64,000 nt of DNA. It comes from Lanius collurio (Eukaryota > Chordata > Aves > Passeriformes > Laniidae). The DNA is taken from positions 2,549,456 through 2,613,455 of the forward strand of contig JACBWW010000049.1 in the NCBI GenBank assembly GCA_020086605.1, in the 5' to 3' direction. The position numbers and the translations under genes are program-made. Below are positions 12,255 through 25,992 of the stretch, piece after piece (positions within the stretch are counted from its first letter, which is position 1; each line of letters starts with the position of its first letter). Under the pieces are notes generated by a model that had not been told where the DNA came from, did no database searches, and saw nothing but the letters and a program-made list of their open reading frames with translations.

Positions 12255-14493
12255 GTGTCTTTACTGTCTTTAGTCATATGTAAATTTTAGCAAGAAAAGG
12301 ATTACTCAGGAATTTTCAGCAGTAGCACACATTTCTCTTCTTCATTTTCAGTTTCTAAATCATTACTCTCTAAGAGAAACTGTTCTGACTGCATCTTTTA
12401 CAGTGGTTTCCCAAATAACTGGGTAATCTGAGGCACGACAGGAGAGGCTGGGGAAAAGAGAGGCTAAGTTTATTGTACCAAACATCAGAATAGTCTGTCT
12501 TCTGCTAATGTGGGGAAAAGAAACCTGATCACTATTTAACTCAGAATAACTTCTATTGTGCTCCTCAATATCACATTAAAAAGGGGGGGAAAAAAGGAAA
12601 ATATAATATTGAAGACCAATTATGCAGTGAGGATAAAGAAACTGTAATAAAACCTTGATTTAGACATGAGATTTTAGGATGGATCATTTTGATTGTGTTT
12701 TGTCTTCTGCTTAATTCATGCCAAAGTTTTTCACCTAATAGTGTCTGTTCTGAGCCACTGTGTATGTTTTCTTTCTACTCTTTCCTGCAAACTCCAGAGC
12801 TGACAACAATTGTGAAAGAGCCAGTAATGCTGCACATAAAGCATCTTGTTGCTCTGAATCAAAGTGTTCTCAGTGAGGCAATGGGACTTTCAGAGTCTTC
12901 ACCCAGGTGAGAATCACTCCCAGAAAAACTGCTCACCTATTACCAAATATTAAGCTTTGACTCATTCACTGCCACTCTCTCAAACTCCAAGAATGTCAGG
13001 GAAAAGTATTCTAAGTTAAACTGAGTTTATTGTACTGCTGTTTTTCACCACCTCTAGAATCAGAGTTTTAGCCAACATATAATATTCAATATTTTGGAAT
13101 TTTCTTAGTGTTTGTGTAACCATTTTTATATATTTATAAACTCCCAAGGAATATTATTTCTACTTTTAGAAAAAAACAAACCTAAAAATACAAGAAAAAT
13201 GTTCCCCATGCAAAAATTTATTGTTTACTTTAGAAGACAGAAAATTGTTTATCTAAGTTCAAGCTTTGTTTAATGTCTTTCAAAATACAGAGTTAACAAG
13301 CAACATTTCTCTGTGGGTTTTAAGACTTGGGATGAAAGTATTTCAAAAAGGATTGAAAGCAATTGTTGATTTTCTTTGGAAATCCATTCTCTAGAAATTT
13401 AAATTGGTTGACCTTGATGGAACAAGGTAGTTCAAAACACTCTGAACCATCTCCATGCATTAGCAAGTGCCTGGTTCTCCCTTGACTTTCATATCTAATT
13501 CTGCTGCTCATTATATTTGCAACAGAATTTTATCTGGGGACCCAAAGAATTAAAAACATGAAATGTGAAATTTGTAATAATTTGGAGTGATTGGAGACTA
13601 CAATCTTTTGCAGAGGTAAAGAGGTAAATAAAAAGGTTGCAGAAATAAATGTATAATTCACTATAACAATTAGTTTGCAAAGTTCTACATATCTTTGCAA
13701 AGGTGGATGTAAAGTACAATTTTTTGATGAAGTAATAGTGTAGTCCAGTGTCAAAGATGAGATGTTTTAAGTAATAATACCATCTTCACCTCCACTCTAG
13801 ATTGTTTGTGCTTCTCCTCTGCCCCACAAAGCACTGAGACTCTGTTTGACAAATAATGATAAAAAAAATCTTTAGCAGAGATAAATCCACACAGATCAAT
13901 TGACTCCATTTCACACCTCCCTCAATATCTGGCTTAGTGCTAAGACCTGGCATTTAGAATTAAGGACAAAAAGGATATTTGGAGGAAAAGAGATATTATG
14001 GTTGCCTCTGGGGAGGGAAGGTAGATGGAGTTGGGGCTGGAAGCTTTCCAAGCCAGCAAAGTCCTAAGGCTGTCAGATTCTTAATCTTTCACTGGAAGTA
14101 GACCTGAATTTCAGAAAAAGGCAGAGAAAATGTTATGATTATTCTAACAGATCTCTGGATGCTACCATGAGCTCTTTACCAGAGAAAGAAAAAGTGCTCT
14201 AGCAATTTCTTTTGCCTCTCTCTTCAGAGTTAGCTCTTTATTTTAATAGCCAGATTCTCAAAGAGCCCTTTAAAATGCCAGTGACGCTATCGATGATGCC
14301 ACCTGCACACAAGTGGAATTACCTGACAGACCTCCCAACTTCTTCCATGGGAACAGATTTTAAGCAGACCTTTGAACACGTGAACATAAAAGGTTTACTA
14401 CCAGGAAGCTCCCAGGCACATAAAACACTTCCTAAAGCAGTCTTTCTTGTACTCTGAGAAACTCCATTTTATGGGTGTGGCTGTACCAATCCT
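12255..14493. other. Unique AT-rich non-coding DNA
   Basis: No gene or transposon is recognised. Open frames are 81 codons or shorter. A CACGTG E-box lies at 14378-14383, with no other support for regulation. Confidence 0.65.
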
Positions 14494-14558
14494 CCATGGC
14501 AGCAGGGTTGGAGCTGGGTGATATTTAACCCAAGTTATTCTATGATTCTGTTATTCTA
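14494..14558 (+). mobile_element. CR1 3'-end fragment (short)
   Basis: Only the last 65 bases of a CR1 copy are recognisable. CATGGCAGCAGGGTTGGAGC is followed by TGGGTGAT, AACCCAAGTTATTC and the TATGATTCTG-TTATTC tail. These are the CR1 3'-terminal blocks in plus orientation. The match to the tail is clear, but the copy is too short for subfamily assignment. Confidence 0.75.
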
Positions 14559-16303
14559 CTGGTAGCATCATTTCCAAGGGACTGGTTACCCTTCCTGTCT
14601 CACAGTCAACCTTGTGTCTGACAGCACCACTACTTTTTTGTTGCCTTCACTGTAAGGCTGCTGCTGAGGGGCATTTGTCAGTTCACACAACAAAAACTAA
14701 GCACAGAATTTGGGGGGCGTTTGAGTATTTCAGCAACATGACCTTAGGAGCCTACACAACTGGATGAAAGGTGCAGAGGTCTGTTCACATTAAAAGAGTC
14801 AAGAACAGCCCTGCAAGTTCCAGCTTAGAGGGATTTTTTGCTTTCTTCACATGCTGAAGTAATATTAGATGGTTTTCCCACCACTGTGGTAGGATTCAGT
14901 CTCACAGTATCTCTGAAGATAGGTTGATAGGTACAAGCAAAATTATTCATTTTGGTATTCCATACAGGAGATTGCTGACTTTGTCAGAAATTCCATTACC
15001 TTCCATTTCCAGGATTTTTGTCATATTTTGCCATTGATGTTAATTTTATGTAAAGCCCCTGGAGATCAGAACTTGGATAAGAATCTCAGCTAATGCTCAA
15101 CACAATAGCAAGACCTTCATGGATCTTACAATTGCTCTTCTATCCTTTTTCTACTCTTGTTTGTAATGTTCAACTCAGGATGATTGGAATATTTTAAGAT
15201 AATAGCATTTATTTTGGAGCTCCTGGTGGCACAATATTTGAAACTGGAAGTAGTGGCTAAGAGCTGGTGAATAAATGTTGTAGTGAGGGCCAAACCAACT
15301 TTCTTAAGCCAAGCCCCTTTGATAATTCATGCAGGACAAGGATTAATAACACCCAGCCAGTTGTGGTGAGTTGGACCCATCCATTTCTAGAGCCAATTCA
15401 ATCAAAACCACTGATTGAATAGTCATTCACATAATAGCCACATCTGGCCTTAGAATTTATAACTTTTCCTGACAATCCCAGTCCTTTAGCCTGTATGGCA
15501 TTGATTTATACAAGAGCACAGGAGGTTTCCTGTTCCAGCCTTCCAGTCTGTGGCTGATCAGGGTCGCTGCATCTTTGGGTCTGATCACTTGGCACATTTT
15601 ATAAGCTTTGGATAATATACAGGTCACTAACTGGAACACTGCACATTCATCTGATTTTCTAGCTGAATGCTAATAGGGCTTCAATACTTGTTCATTCAGC
15701 ATTGTATTTCCAGTTATCACTGTTAATAAAACTTATTTCCCAGGAATCATGCTGGCTAAGGGAATGAGAGCAATGTTTATTCCCATATTTATTGCCAAAG
15801 TTTTTCCTTTCAGTCCTGTCCCTCGCTGACTCAAAGGTCTGTTTTGTATGAAGAAGACAAAGAAAAGGTTATATGATTATCTACAGAAAGCCAAGAAAAC
15901 ATACTTGGTGGCATGCCTTTTTCATTGTTACTTGGAAACCATTAAAATATTAAAATGTCTACAAAAGCAATAAAATGATCACAGGAGTATGTGGTGATAT
16001 TTAATTTTCCCACAAGTTAAATATCACTGATAATTAACTGTTAGAAGTTTATTTTGAAATGACATTTCAGTGGAATATCAGACCTTTACAACATAATTAA
16101 AGGTTTTCTCATTGTAATGGTGCCCTATTCCTGGTATGAAAGCTGTTTGAAATTATCTGTCTGCTTCATAAATGATTTTTTTTAACCTTTTTTTCCACCA
16201 TTTAATTTGGCCATTTCTTGTTTTGTTTCTCTTTTAACTACTGATAATAGCCATCTCACTAGGTAATTTGGATCTCTAAGACAGGAAAATGGAAATGGCT
16301 CAC
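14559..16303. other. Unique non-coding DNA
   Basis: No gene, transposon or long tandem repeat is recognised. Open frames do not exceed about 60 codons. Confidence 0.65.
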
Positions 16304-16343
16304 TTTTTTTTTTTTTTTTTTCTTTTTTTTCTTTTTTTTTTTT
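16304..16343. repeat. T-rich low-complexity tract
   Basis: Forty bases of T broken by two single C. The minus-strand frame over it encodes only Lys/Glu-rich low-complexity sequence and is not a gene. Confidence 0.93.
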
Positions 16344-16846
16344 GGATTTTTGCTGCCAGTCTGGAAAGACTTCACTCTTAGTAGAGTCACTCCAGGACAT
16401 GTTTTTTTTTCAAATTAGGACTGGGGAGATTTAGTCAAATAGAGTCAAATTTTAAAAAGTACCCAATTCTTCCCTGAAGTAGGCTTTGGTCACTCCTCAA
16501 ATGTCACCCAAAAGTGTCACCTGTCCTATAAAGAAAAAAGTCTCCTGTCTGTTGCTGTTGAAAATAGATGTGACATAACCAAGTGCAAACACAAATAAAT
16601 TTCAGCCTAACAAGGGAGTGTTTGTGGCATAGCTTCTCTACTGCAGAAGATTCTTCTCTACCAGTGCTCAGTAAAATTGGTTAATGTCTTACAGAACAAA
16701 GGTTTTTAGTCCCTATAAGAACATTTCTTGCTCTTTTGTGATATTCTATCCAGTGTAATGCTTTCTGCTTGAGGCATAGATCATGACATGGTCCAGCAGC
16801 CTTAGCAGGGCATCTTACAAAGCCCAGATTAATGCCAGTCAAGCAG

Positions 16847-17366
16847 TCTCATGGTTAACCCATGGCAGAAGCTTAGCCCCAAAACAGCTGCTCACTCACT
16901 CCCACCCACTTGGAGAGAGAAAACTTGTGGGTTGAGAGAAAAACACTTTAATAAGTAAAGCAAAAGCTGCACACACAAACAAAACAAATTAAAGAATTAA
17001 TTCACTGCTTTCCACGGGCAGGCAGGAAATCCAGGACAGCAGGGTTTCATCATGGAGAACAGTGATCTGGGGTGAACACCATCACTCTGAACATCTCTCA
17101 CTGCCTTCTTCTTCCCTCAGCTGTTGTTCCTGGGAGTGGTGCCACATGCCATGGAATTTCTCTGGGGTCAGCTGTCCTGTCTATGTCCTGTGCCAGCTCA
17201 CTGGGCATCCCCAGCCTCCTCACTTGTGGGGTGGGGTGAGGAGCAGAAACAGCAAAAAGAAAAACATCCCTGTGTTATCAATGCAGTTTTCAGCTCAAAT
17301 TCAAAACACAGCTCCAAACCAGCCACTGTGAAGAAAACTAACACTATCCCAGCCAAAACCATACTG
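16847..17366 (-). mobile_element. Solo LTR, avian ERVL-like
   Basis: Read on the minus strand, the segment opens with TATGGTTTTGGCTGGGATAG, then GTTAGTTTTCTTC, GATAACACAGGGATGTTTT, GAGGAGGCTGGGG and GGACAGCTGACCCCAG. It ends with TCTCAACCCACAAGTTTTCTC, GGGAGTGAGTGAGCAGCTG and a decayed GGTTAACCATGAGA. This order matches the widespread avian LTR that begins TGTCCTGGTTTCGGCTGGGATAG and ends near AACCACGACA, which I remember as class III/ERVL. No internal viral genes flank it, so it is a solo LTR. The terminal TG and CA are mutated and no clean target-site duplication is visible, so the copy is old. The usual TATA box is not obvious. Family name is from memory. Confidence 0.85.
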
Positions 17367-19765
17367 TAATTTTCTCCTCTAACCCTCCTTTTAAGTTTTA
17401 GTTCAAAATTGAGGTCAATGTTTTCAACAGTGACCCACAAAATTTCGGCTATTACACAAACAGGACAGTATAAGTATTATAATCATTTTATGCACCATCT
17501 TGAGAAATCTCTGAGTACTATTATCCAGTGATGTTCTCAGTAAAGGATTTCACTGCTATTCAGCAGTGCTGCAAGGAGAGGCTGGCTCCATCAACACTAC
17601 TAAATTAGGTTATACCAGAAAATGTTCCTCAAGCTACTAGATTGTTAAAGCAATCCCTGGTAATGTTTCCGTGAGAGGAAACAAATATCCTCCAAGTATT
17701 TCCCAAACACAGCTTGAGATCTAACACAGACCAGGGACTATTTCCAACAGACAACTGGAAAGCAACTGTGCTGCCTTTGAAGGAAAGGGGTTTAAGAGTG
17801 TGAACGTGAATCATTGCATGGAGGGTGGTCTTGGTGCCAGACAACATTAAAATTTAATAGAATAGATAAAAGCCCTATGTAGGCAATGTTTTGACATCCC
17901 AAGAGCAGATAGTGAGTAAGGAAGAAAAATACAAGTTTACTTCTGGTTGCTCATCACTCTGCTGTAGCATGGCAGAAAAGAAACTGGCAGGGGAGCTGTA
18001 AAGGAGTTCATCATGCACATATTGTCTCTGAGGCATGAGAAGTGATCCCAAACACTGCCAATATGGCTTCATATAAAGGAGAGAGCAGTCAGCACAGTAA
18101 TTGCTGGTGGGTGCTAAATTCATTTTATACAGGTCACAAAACAACCTTGTAAGGATGATTCCAACCAGCAACTATTGCAACAGCAGGCACTGGGATAGTG
18201 TGCTATCCTGTGCTCTTGTGGCAAGGATACACCTCTGAAATATCTTCATTTTGCAGATATTACTCACTGGAGTCCCCTAAGCTCCATGACTCTCAGATAT
18301 ATTTCTCATCCTTTGTGTTTTATTGGTGAAAAACTGAAACATAGAAAAAATAAAGAAAGAACAAACTATCTCAAGAGGCTTTCCATAATATTTATTTTCA
18401 TCATTACTTTTGTTTCTTTTTGGTCTCCTTTTAAGAGAACTTGGCTCAGAGTTTAAGCTCTGACAAGCTGAAAAGTAATGTAAAAGGCATTAACATCCTA
18501 TAAATCTGCCCTGTGTCAGGTAATGGATGTCAGACAACCTCTTCCCAGACCTAACTGGAAGAAAAAAGAGAAAAAGAACAAAAAGTACTTTTGCATTTTT
18601 TTTTCCAGGAAATTCATTGTATTATTAGGAGCATCATTTCTTTTATTTCAATATCAAACAAAATCCTCGGGTCAAAAGCAAGTTATAAAAGAGTTATCTT
18701 CCAAGAATCTGGGAACATTGGCACTAAGGGAAGTGTACTAACTCTGCTGTCTGTGTTCATATTATATTCCAAACAGGGACCAGCTGGAAACATCCCATAA
18801 TAACAATCACAGGATGCACAACAATGTCAGAATCATCTACTGGAGTAGACACAGATGTTTTTGGAGAAGTTTAAGAGATTTATGCTATCGAATGTGAGAA
18901 CAGCAGTGTTTTATTTCTTAGATGCATTAATAAAGCTGCTTCATGGGAGCTCTCTCATGTTGACAGAACAAACAAAGGACTGTCCAAAACACAGAAATAA
19001 TCAACCAAGTAGAGAATGAACTCAGATTTCTTAAGTATGATTACATTTGAAAGGTTTTATTTCAACAAAGTAACTAGGGTGTTTAGAAACTTAGATGCTC
19101 AAAAATATCAGGATGCCAGGAATCTGGAAGACCTCTTACAAAGCAAGCATTATCATTCTCTCCATTTTACAGAAAGACAATAAAAAGAAACTGAGAAGCA
19201 GAAATAGAGATAATTTGCAATTAGCAAGTGACAGAAATAAACCATCCATTTCCTGGATCCCAATGGACCTATAGCACAATAAACCACTGAACCCCTACAG
19301 TGCTATTGAAAAGATATTGGCAGATAAGTTATGCTATAACTCACTCTCTGTCTATTAAAAAACTAATAGGGAAAATTTTATTATGGAGGGGAAAAAATCC
19401 AAACCCCAAAAATTTAACTGTAGTCTAGCTGATCACAAGTACCTCTCAGATCTTAATACCTTTAAATAAATGTTAAAACATTTAAATTACGTGTTATGAC
19501 TTTTACTTTTATGTCCTTCATCTTCACCTGCCCTTTCCTGAAGCAGTCAACCAACAGTGTGTGGGACATTCAGTTTAGGAGCATCAGCAGAAAAAGATTA
19601 GATGTTTTAACTTTGATTAAAAATGCTGAGACATTTCATGGAACATCTACACACCACACTCACCAGTTAACCAGGTTTGACTAAATGGTGGTATTGGCCA
19701 GAAAGTGTTCCTTTTCTTCTGTTCTCTTTCTGGTTGTTCTTTGTTCCCTGTCAATGTCAGATTTC
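17367..19765. other. Unique non-coding DNA
   Basis: No gene or transposon is recognised. A minus-strand frame of 98 codons (17875-18171) has no recognisable domain. Confidence 0.65.
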
Positions 19766-19904
19766 ACATTCCTGGAAGTGCTCAAGGCCAGATTGGATGG
19801 GGCTTGGAGCAACTCCCCATGGCAGGGGGGTTGGAATGGGATGATCTTTAAGGTGACTTCCAACCCAAACTATTCTTTGATTCTGTGATCCCAAGATTCT
19901 ATGA
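19766..19904 (+). mobile_element. CR1 LINE 3' end
   Basis: Plus-strand CR1 terminal blocks appear in order: CATTCCTGGAAGTGCTCAAGG, CCAGATTGGATGGGGCTTGG, AGCAACTCC, CCATGGCAGGGGGGTTGGAA, TGGGATGATCTTTAAGGTG, CTTCCAACCCAAACTATTC and a decayed repeat tail reading TTTGATTCTGTGAT then GATTCTATGA. The copy is truncated to about 140 bp and only mildly diverged. Confidence 0.95.
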
Positions 19905-22900
19905 CATAATTGCAGGGAACTGTGGATTGACAAAGATCCAAATTCACACTTAGGAAAGTCACAGACACATAAAAGAGGGTCACAAGGGGGCAGAAGCCCC
20001 TTGAAGAAATTTTTTAAGTGTTGCTGTATTTTGCTGGTCTCACCTTTCCAGGGCTTCATACAGGCATTATTTAGTAGAGATTAACAAATAAACAGAGCTG
20101 TGAAGTAGAGCTTGGAAGTACCTCCTAGGCAATCTCAAAATAAAAAGTCAATTGTCTTTAAAATGCTTAGGGGTAGACAGAGAGATGGACTCAGTAGCTG
20201 TGCACTTGGACAAATTTTTGTGCACAGATATCTTATTCCAGCTGATAAAGAAGCATTCATAACTCACTTCTAGATACCAACTGGAACTGTCCCTTTGTAA
20301 AAGAAAACCAAAATTATCAGATAGCCATGCCAAAAATAGTTGCAATCTTTTAACATCAGGATTATCACAACAATTTCAGAAATTCAATCTGGAAAGTATT
20401 TTTTTCTTTCTTTTTCTTTTCCTTTTCCTTTTTTTTTTTTTAATCTTAAATGCTGAATTCAAACTCTATTTGCTTCCAATCTACCACCAGTTCATAAACA
20501 CATACCTCACTAAGAGAAGATGAGTAAAGACCAGCAAGTAATTAAATATCTTTGCTGAACTGGTGCTTAGGAACTGAGGGATTCATTATTTTTGTTTAAT
20601 GAATTTTCCTAACCTTTGGTTCTGTAGCTGTGCTCCCTCTTTATTCCCCAGAGGTGCTGGCAAATGGATACAATCGACAGCAGCAGTTTGTTCTCTGACC
20701 CAGGGGTATGGCCAGGAACAAGGGCTACCAAAAGGGGTCGATAGACACGCAGGTGCCAGGCTGTTCAGGTTTGTGTGTGAATAACTATTGCTGAAAATCA
20801 ATCTGAGACTTGCCTGATGTCAAAGGCAGTCGAGCCCATTTGCAGGTAATGTGGTGATTTTCTTTCAAGCAGGTCAGACACCACACATAAGAATTTATGA
20901 TGAAAAGGAAGAAAAAAAAAAGGAATAAACTTGTGATTATTCAAAGCAGGAGAGGAATTTTGTAACTATTGAGACAAAATCTGGTGTAGGCAGAGACCAG
21001 CACAAACTCTTTCAAGAAGTAAAAGAGATTTTTTTTAAATCACAGAGGAAAGAAGAAGAAAAAAATGTATATATTGGAAATAACAACAGGATGCAGACAA
21101 CCCATTTGGATTTCAAATGGCAATGATAACCATGCAATGGCATTACAGGGAACTTGCCAATGTCTAATTACCATGACATCAGTCACCTAAGTGCAGAGTT
21201 AAGGGCTGTAAACCTGCATCTAATCCCTCTTTTCAGTGCTTTAACCCGCCACCCACACAAACAGAAAGGGACTAAAAGACAGGGCCAGTCAATCAGTGGT
21301 GATAACACCCCCATGCAATCAAGCAGCAGAGTCCAGGGGAGGATTAAGCATGGGGGAAAGTAGGGTTATCAACCAGAGAAACAGCAAAACAGCCAAAGAA
21401 ATAGTAAGGACATAATAATAGAAAATAGCCTAGGAACAATTCTAAACAAAGAATTCCAGCAAACAAAACCTCACAGTGTATTCAATCAATGTGTTTTAAG
21501 AGAATATAATGTGTCCAGTGAGCAGACCCCTGGTGTCAGAGTGAAATGAGTTGGTGGCTTAATGAGTGTTGTTACTTGTCTTTTCTGTAAATTTGATGCA
21601 GTCTGTTCCCGTTTCTCTTCCTAAACATACTGAAAGGCTGAATTTCAGCAAAGATCAATAATTCTTAACTATGTTTTGTACATCCAGTTAACGTATTTCT
21701 CTGAGACAGAGTTAAGAAGAAAGCTGAAATTAAAGACAGGCTTCGCCCTCCACTTTAGTATGCCTATCTTGCTAGATCTGGTGGTAGCCTTGACAAAGTT
21801 TGTTCTGGTTTTCAGGATAAAAGAAATTCTAGAAAATACCCTCTACCTATGAAGAAATAAATATTTCTCAAAGAGGAAATACCTTTATGAATGCAAAAAT
21901 CTTCAGACAGTCTGCAATTCCTAGAGCTCATTGGTTAGATGTTCATTTAAGTGACTGTTCATTGAAGATCTGCTGTGCACAACCCAGCTTTGCTCAAAGG
22001 AACATTTTAGATAGGAAATACATCACAGGCCCGTGGTAAATTGGACAGATATTTGTTCTGGAGTAGCCACCAAGCCCAACCAAGGCAGTTACAGACATGA
22101 ATAAAGTGCAAGATCTATCTCTGACTGGCTCAAATTATGGATGTAACAGCAGAGCTAAAGCCTGGTGGGTGCCCTGACCTGATCAGTGTGGGACAGATCT
22201 CTCTCATGTTTTCATTTCAGTGCAGAGCAGACACACTATTGAATTCTACAGAATTTTAACAGGACAGAAAAAAATTACTTTCCATGCTGCTCTATTTGTC
22301 ACCTCAGACTTAGAGCAGTTCTTGCTTTTTAATGTAACTATCTTCAAAATTTTCTGCAGGTTTTGGGACATACTAATCATCAATACTCTAGAGGTCACAA
22401 CAACTGACAAATGAAGAGCAGGTCCAACAAAGCATGCAATTTTTATTGACTAACTTTAAGGGATATAGATTAAAAAACAGAATCCAAGATCAAAATTACA
22501 CACCTGAGTGCCTTGTTTAGTGTTGGGTAAGAGCCACATACCTCAGACAGAAGATATTAAATAAGGAGCTATGTAGAACAAGTTAATATCACACCTGCAT
22601 GTTGCATCTGAACTTCAGCTCAGGGTGAAGCAGAGCATCTCAGTCACACCACCAGAGGAGACACTCCATGAACCTGGAATTCAGCCTGGAATAGGTACTT
22701 CTTATAACCTAACTGGAGAAAAAAAGACACAGTTCTATCTTTTATGTATTATTGTGTGTCCTGGGTAATAAACTGTCCCCAAAAGGGAAGGACCTCATAT
22801 CCCCCAACCACTCCTGCATTTGATGGAACACCAGAAGATGGAACAAGATGAAATCATTTCCTATTCCTCCTAAGTCTGCATCCATAAAGGAGAGGAAACC

Positions 22901-24799
22901 AAGACATGGCAGGGGATGGAGGAGCAGCACAACTTCGAGCTGTGGTCACACAGAAATGGGGAGTCCTGGTTTGAACTGCCTGGTTCTGAGCTCTTTCCAT
23001 TTTCATCCAATGGCTCCACAGATAGCTTATCAAAGGCATGACAAAAATTAGGGACTTTCCTTCTAGGTAAATATCTTAATCAGACTGGCTGGATTTTGTG
23101 TCTTCTTTGGATCTTCAATTTCTGCATTCTTTTCTGAGCAGAGGCACAAAGTGCCTTCACACTCAGAAAACAAACACAAAAATGAATGGAAGCCAAATAT
23201 CTGTTTTTTTCTGTCTGCCTTTAAAAAATGAAGCAGCTACAAGCACTGATGGTTCTTTGTCATCCCCTCAGCCCTATTAGCTTATATTTGTTGTTCTCCT
23301 GTCTGTTGTAATGCTGTTGAGGAGCTGATGAGTTGCATGGCCCAGTGTCCAAATGCCAGTCAGATACAGTGGCAACAAGGTCTCTCTATGGTCAAGAGAC
23401 CTTGAAAATAACCAGGTCTAAAACATCTGGTTAGTTTTGAAGTCTGCAAAGTTTGGATGAAAAATGCATCCACCTAAATCATATTGTACATACTAACACC
23501 ATTGTTTTTAGACATCTTATAAGTGTTAGTGCAAGAAATCTTGTGAGAAAGAGGAAATTGAACCCCACCATTCAGTTTCCTTGGCACAAAATGGGGGTCT
23601 AGATCTCTTGCCTTTCAGACACAAATTAATAACACTGTCTAAAAGAAACCTCTTCTTAAAAGGGCTTGACAGGAACCACTGGAATTTCAGAGCAATGAGA
23701 GATTGCTAGAGTTGTACAATGGTGAAAAGGCAATTGGCATTTCACAAAGATTGCTAAAAATTTTTTGTGCAATGTGAGAAAACTGATGAGAAGCAAATAG
23801 AGCCATGCTTAAATGGCTACTACAAAATTTCTCATAACTCAAACTTGAACTAAATGTTTTCAATCCATAAAAAGCAACTTCTGTCTGCAGTTTGATTTAG
23901 AACAAATCCATAATTTTTTGATTACACTAATTACAATGCAGTTGAATTCCTCCCTTATTCCTCAGCCACTGGGGACCATAAACAAATTGCTTTTGATTCT
24001 GTCTGAACAACGTGCTTGACTTCAAATTGTGGACATAGAGAAATTGTATTCTAAGTCATTCCATACTCTTCACAAGCAGAATAATGAATTTTCATTGTAA
24101 AAGATTCACAGCACGAAGTCTTCCAGAGAATGATAGTGTACTGCTGCCACCAGGAAGGAAAATAAAAGTGGATGGCTAAAAGCTAAAGATTTCTCTTATT
24201 TCCCTAGATCCATTTGATGTATCTGACAGCCACTGTAAAAGGTAATGGTCACATTCTGAGGTTTAGGAAGAGCCCTATGAGAAAGTCAGGTCTCTTCTTG
24301 TTAAAACCATTCTATTACCAATAGAATGTGAGCAGTCTGACTGAGATTCCTTTCACTCTTCCTCCCCAAAAGCACTTTGTTTAATTAATCCACCTCTTGT
24401 CTCACCATACCTGGAAGCTTTGATTCACAGTTCTTATTAATTGTCTCATAGTGCACTACAGCCACAATGCAGGATAGAAGAGAACTGTGAGAGCAAAAAG
24501 TGCCTGGCAGAGAACTGAACTTAAGGAGGAGCAACAGGCACTCATGGTAGGAAGAAAAGTACTGCTTCCTTGGAAAAAACCCCACATTTCAGAAGCATGA
24601 TGTTGTTCGAATTCTGACTGGTCTGAATACTGTTTGCTGTAGTCAGTTTTCCCTCCAACACACAATTATTTCTCTTCATTTTACTTCCTGTTGGTATTTG
24701 GGGTTTTTTTCAGGGTGCAGATCATAGACAGTTGTCCAGGGTCACAAACCATGATTTCACTGAGGTTGAGCTCATGTTTAATTAATTATGATAGACTTC
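19905..24799. other. Unique non-coding DNA with a pyrimidine tract
   Basis: No gene is recognised. A TTTC/TTTTCC-rich tract lies at 20398-20442. Scattered CpG survive at 20665-20750 and the segment 21150-21340 is slightly less AT-rich than its surroundings. Neither matches a repeat I know. Open frames are 72 codons or shorter. Confidence 0.6.
20398..20442. repeat. Pyrimidine-rich simple repeat
   Basis: A T-rich tract of 45 bases built from TTTC and TTTTCC motifs and ending in 14 T. It is low complexity with no coding meaning. Confidence 0.9.
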
Positions 24800-25425
24800 T
24801 GTCTTGGGGTGACTTTATGATGTTGTATCCCTTATTGCTGCTCTATGACCAGACATGATTCCTGGGCCATTCACGTCTTTAAAACTGGGTGCAAGAGAAA
24901 GAAAAAAAAGAGCCAGAGGAACTTTTCAAAGCAGTTTTGTGCTCCAAGGTCACTACTCCTCTGCGTTCTTCTGCTGTGGCAGCAAGAGCAGAGGAAGCAC
25001 CCTTCTTGCTTTTCAGCCAGCTTTCAGCTCTGTTTCTCCAGAGAGAGATGGTGAGTTAAACCCTTTTTTTCCTGGGACTTTGGCTTTTCCTTTCTTCTTT
25101 TTTTGGATTGTTTCAACAGCATCAGAACACACCAGGAGAGCTTTCCACCGAGGCCTCGGAGGGCCCATGCCAACCTAGCTCTGAAGAGAGAGACCACACC
25201 CACAGAAGGACTCTAAAATCTTCCCTGGTTTCTCTCCACAGAGAGAGGTTTTATTATGTAGCATGATTATTCCTGTGTGTTTGTTAAATAAGTAGGTTTT
25301 TTTCTCTTTCACTTTCCTCTGAGGAATATTTCTTTCCTGAACCTGGTGGGGGACAGGGCAGCTGCAACATACCTTCTATCAGAGGGCATTCAAATTCAGA
25401 ATTTCCTCCAGATTTGTCTCAAACA
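24800..25425 (+). mobile_element. LTR-like repeat family, copy A
   Basis: This segment matches 44598-45212 along its length. Shared blocks in order are TGTCTTGGGGTGACTTTATG, GAACTTTTC-AGCAGTTTT, TTGCTTTTCAGCC, TCTCCAGAG, TTTCCACCGAGG, GAGACCACACCCACAGAAGG, AATCTTCCCTGGTTTCTCTC, GAGAGGTTTTATTAT and CCTTCTATCAGAGG. The last block before divergence is a TTTGTC-CAAACA end. The TG start, CA-type end, about 620-bp length, TTTAAA element near 24878 and the AATAAG near-signal near 25287 fit a solo LTR read on the plus strand. No target-site duplication is clear. The family was inferred only from the two copies here. Frames inside it are not conserved between copies and are not genes. Confidence 0.75.
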
Positions 25426-25992
25426 TCTTAATTTCTTGCACAGATTTATGGGTGAGGTTCCAGGAGTTAGCCATGCATGTCCAGAGTGAAGGTGCATTTG
25501 TCAGAGTCGGTGTAAAACCACAGGAGGAAATCCTTAGCTCCATTTTCTGTACTCCTGAGACTCCTTTCTTATAGTCATCACCAAAAGTCAGAAAAAACTC
25601 AGTTTCCTATGTCCTCCATGGTAGTTTGTTATAGAGTAGAACAACAGTAAGAAAGGAGACTCTCATTCTCCCAAAAAGCCACCCCACCTTTTTTCCAAAG
25701 TCCTTCTCTCAAATTGCCCAACACACATCTGAAAGAACTTTTATTTACTTACTCCTTGATGTTGGCAGCCCTCTTCTGAGCTCCACTCTGACAGTTGGTG
25801 ATGGGAGAACTATCTAACTAAATGTGGAGAACTGAAATTAGACATCCAACCCTGAGTGAGGCACTCTGGACTCCCTCCAGGATCAGTGGAAATGAAGACC
25901 TGCCTTTAGAACATGGTCCATTTGGTCTACTTTGAGATGCAGCTAACCATATCCTGGAATTAAGTGTCTCTACCCAGGAATAGGATTAGAAA
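25426..25992. other. Unique non-coding DNA between LTR copy A and a CR1
   Basis: Nothing recognisable as a gene or repeat is seen in these 570 bases. Confidence 0.6.

Noticed and set aside
24604..24615. tRNA-like B box (GTTCGAATTC)
   Set aside because: The final invariant C is missing and no A box or cloverleaf can be built around it.
24845..25178. Plus-strand frames of 69 and 107 codons in LTR copy A
   Set aside because: The second copy at 44.6 kb does not keep the same frame or protein.
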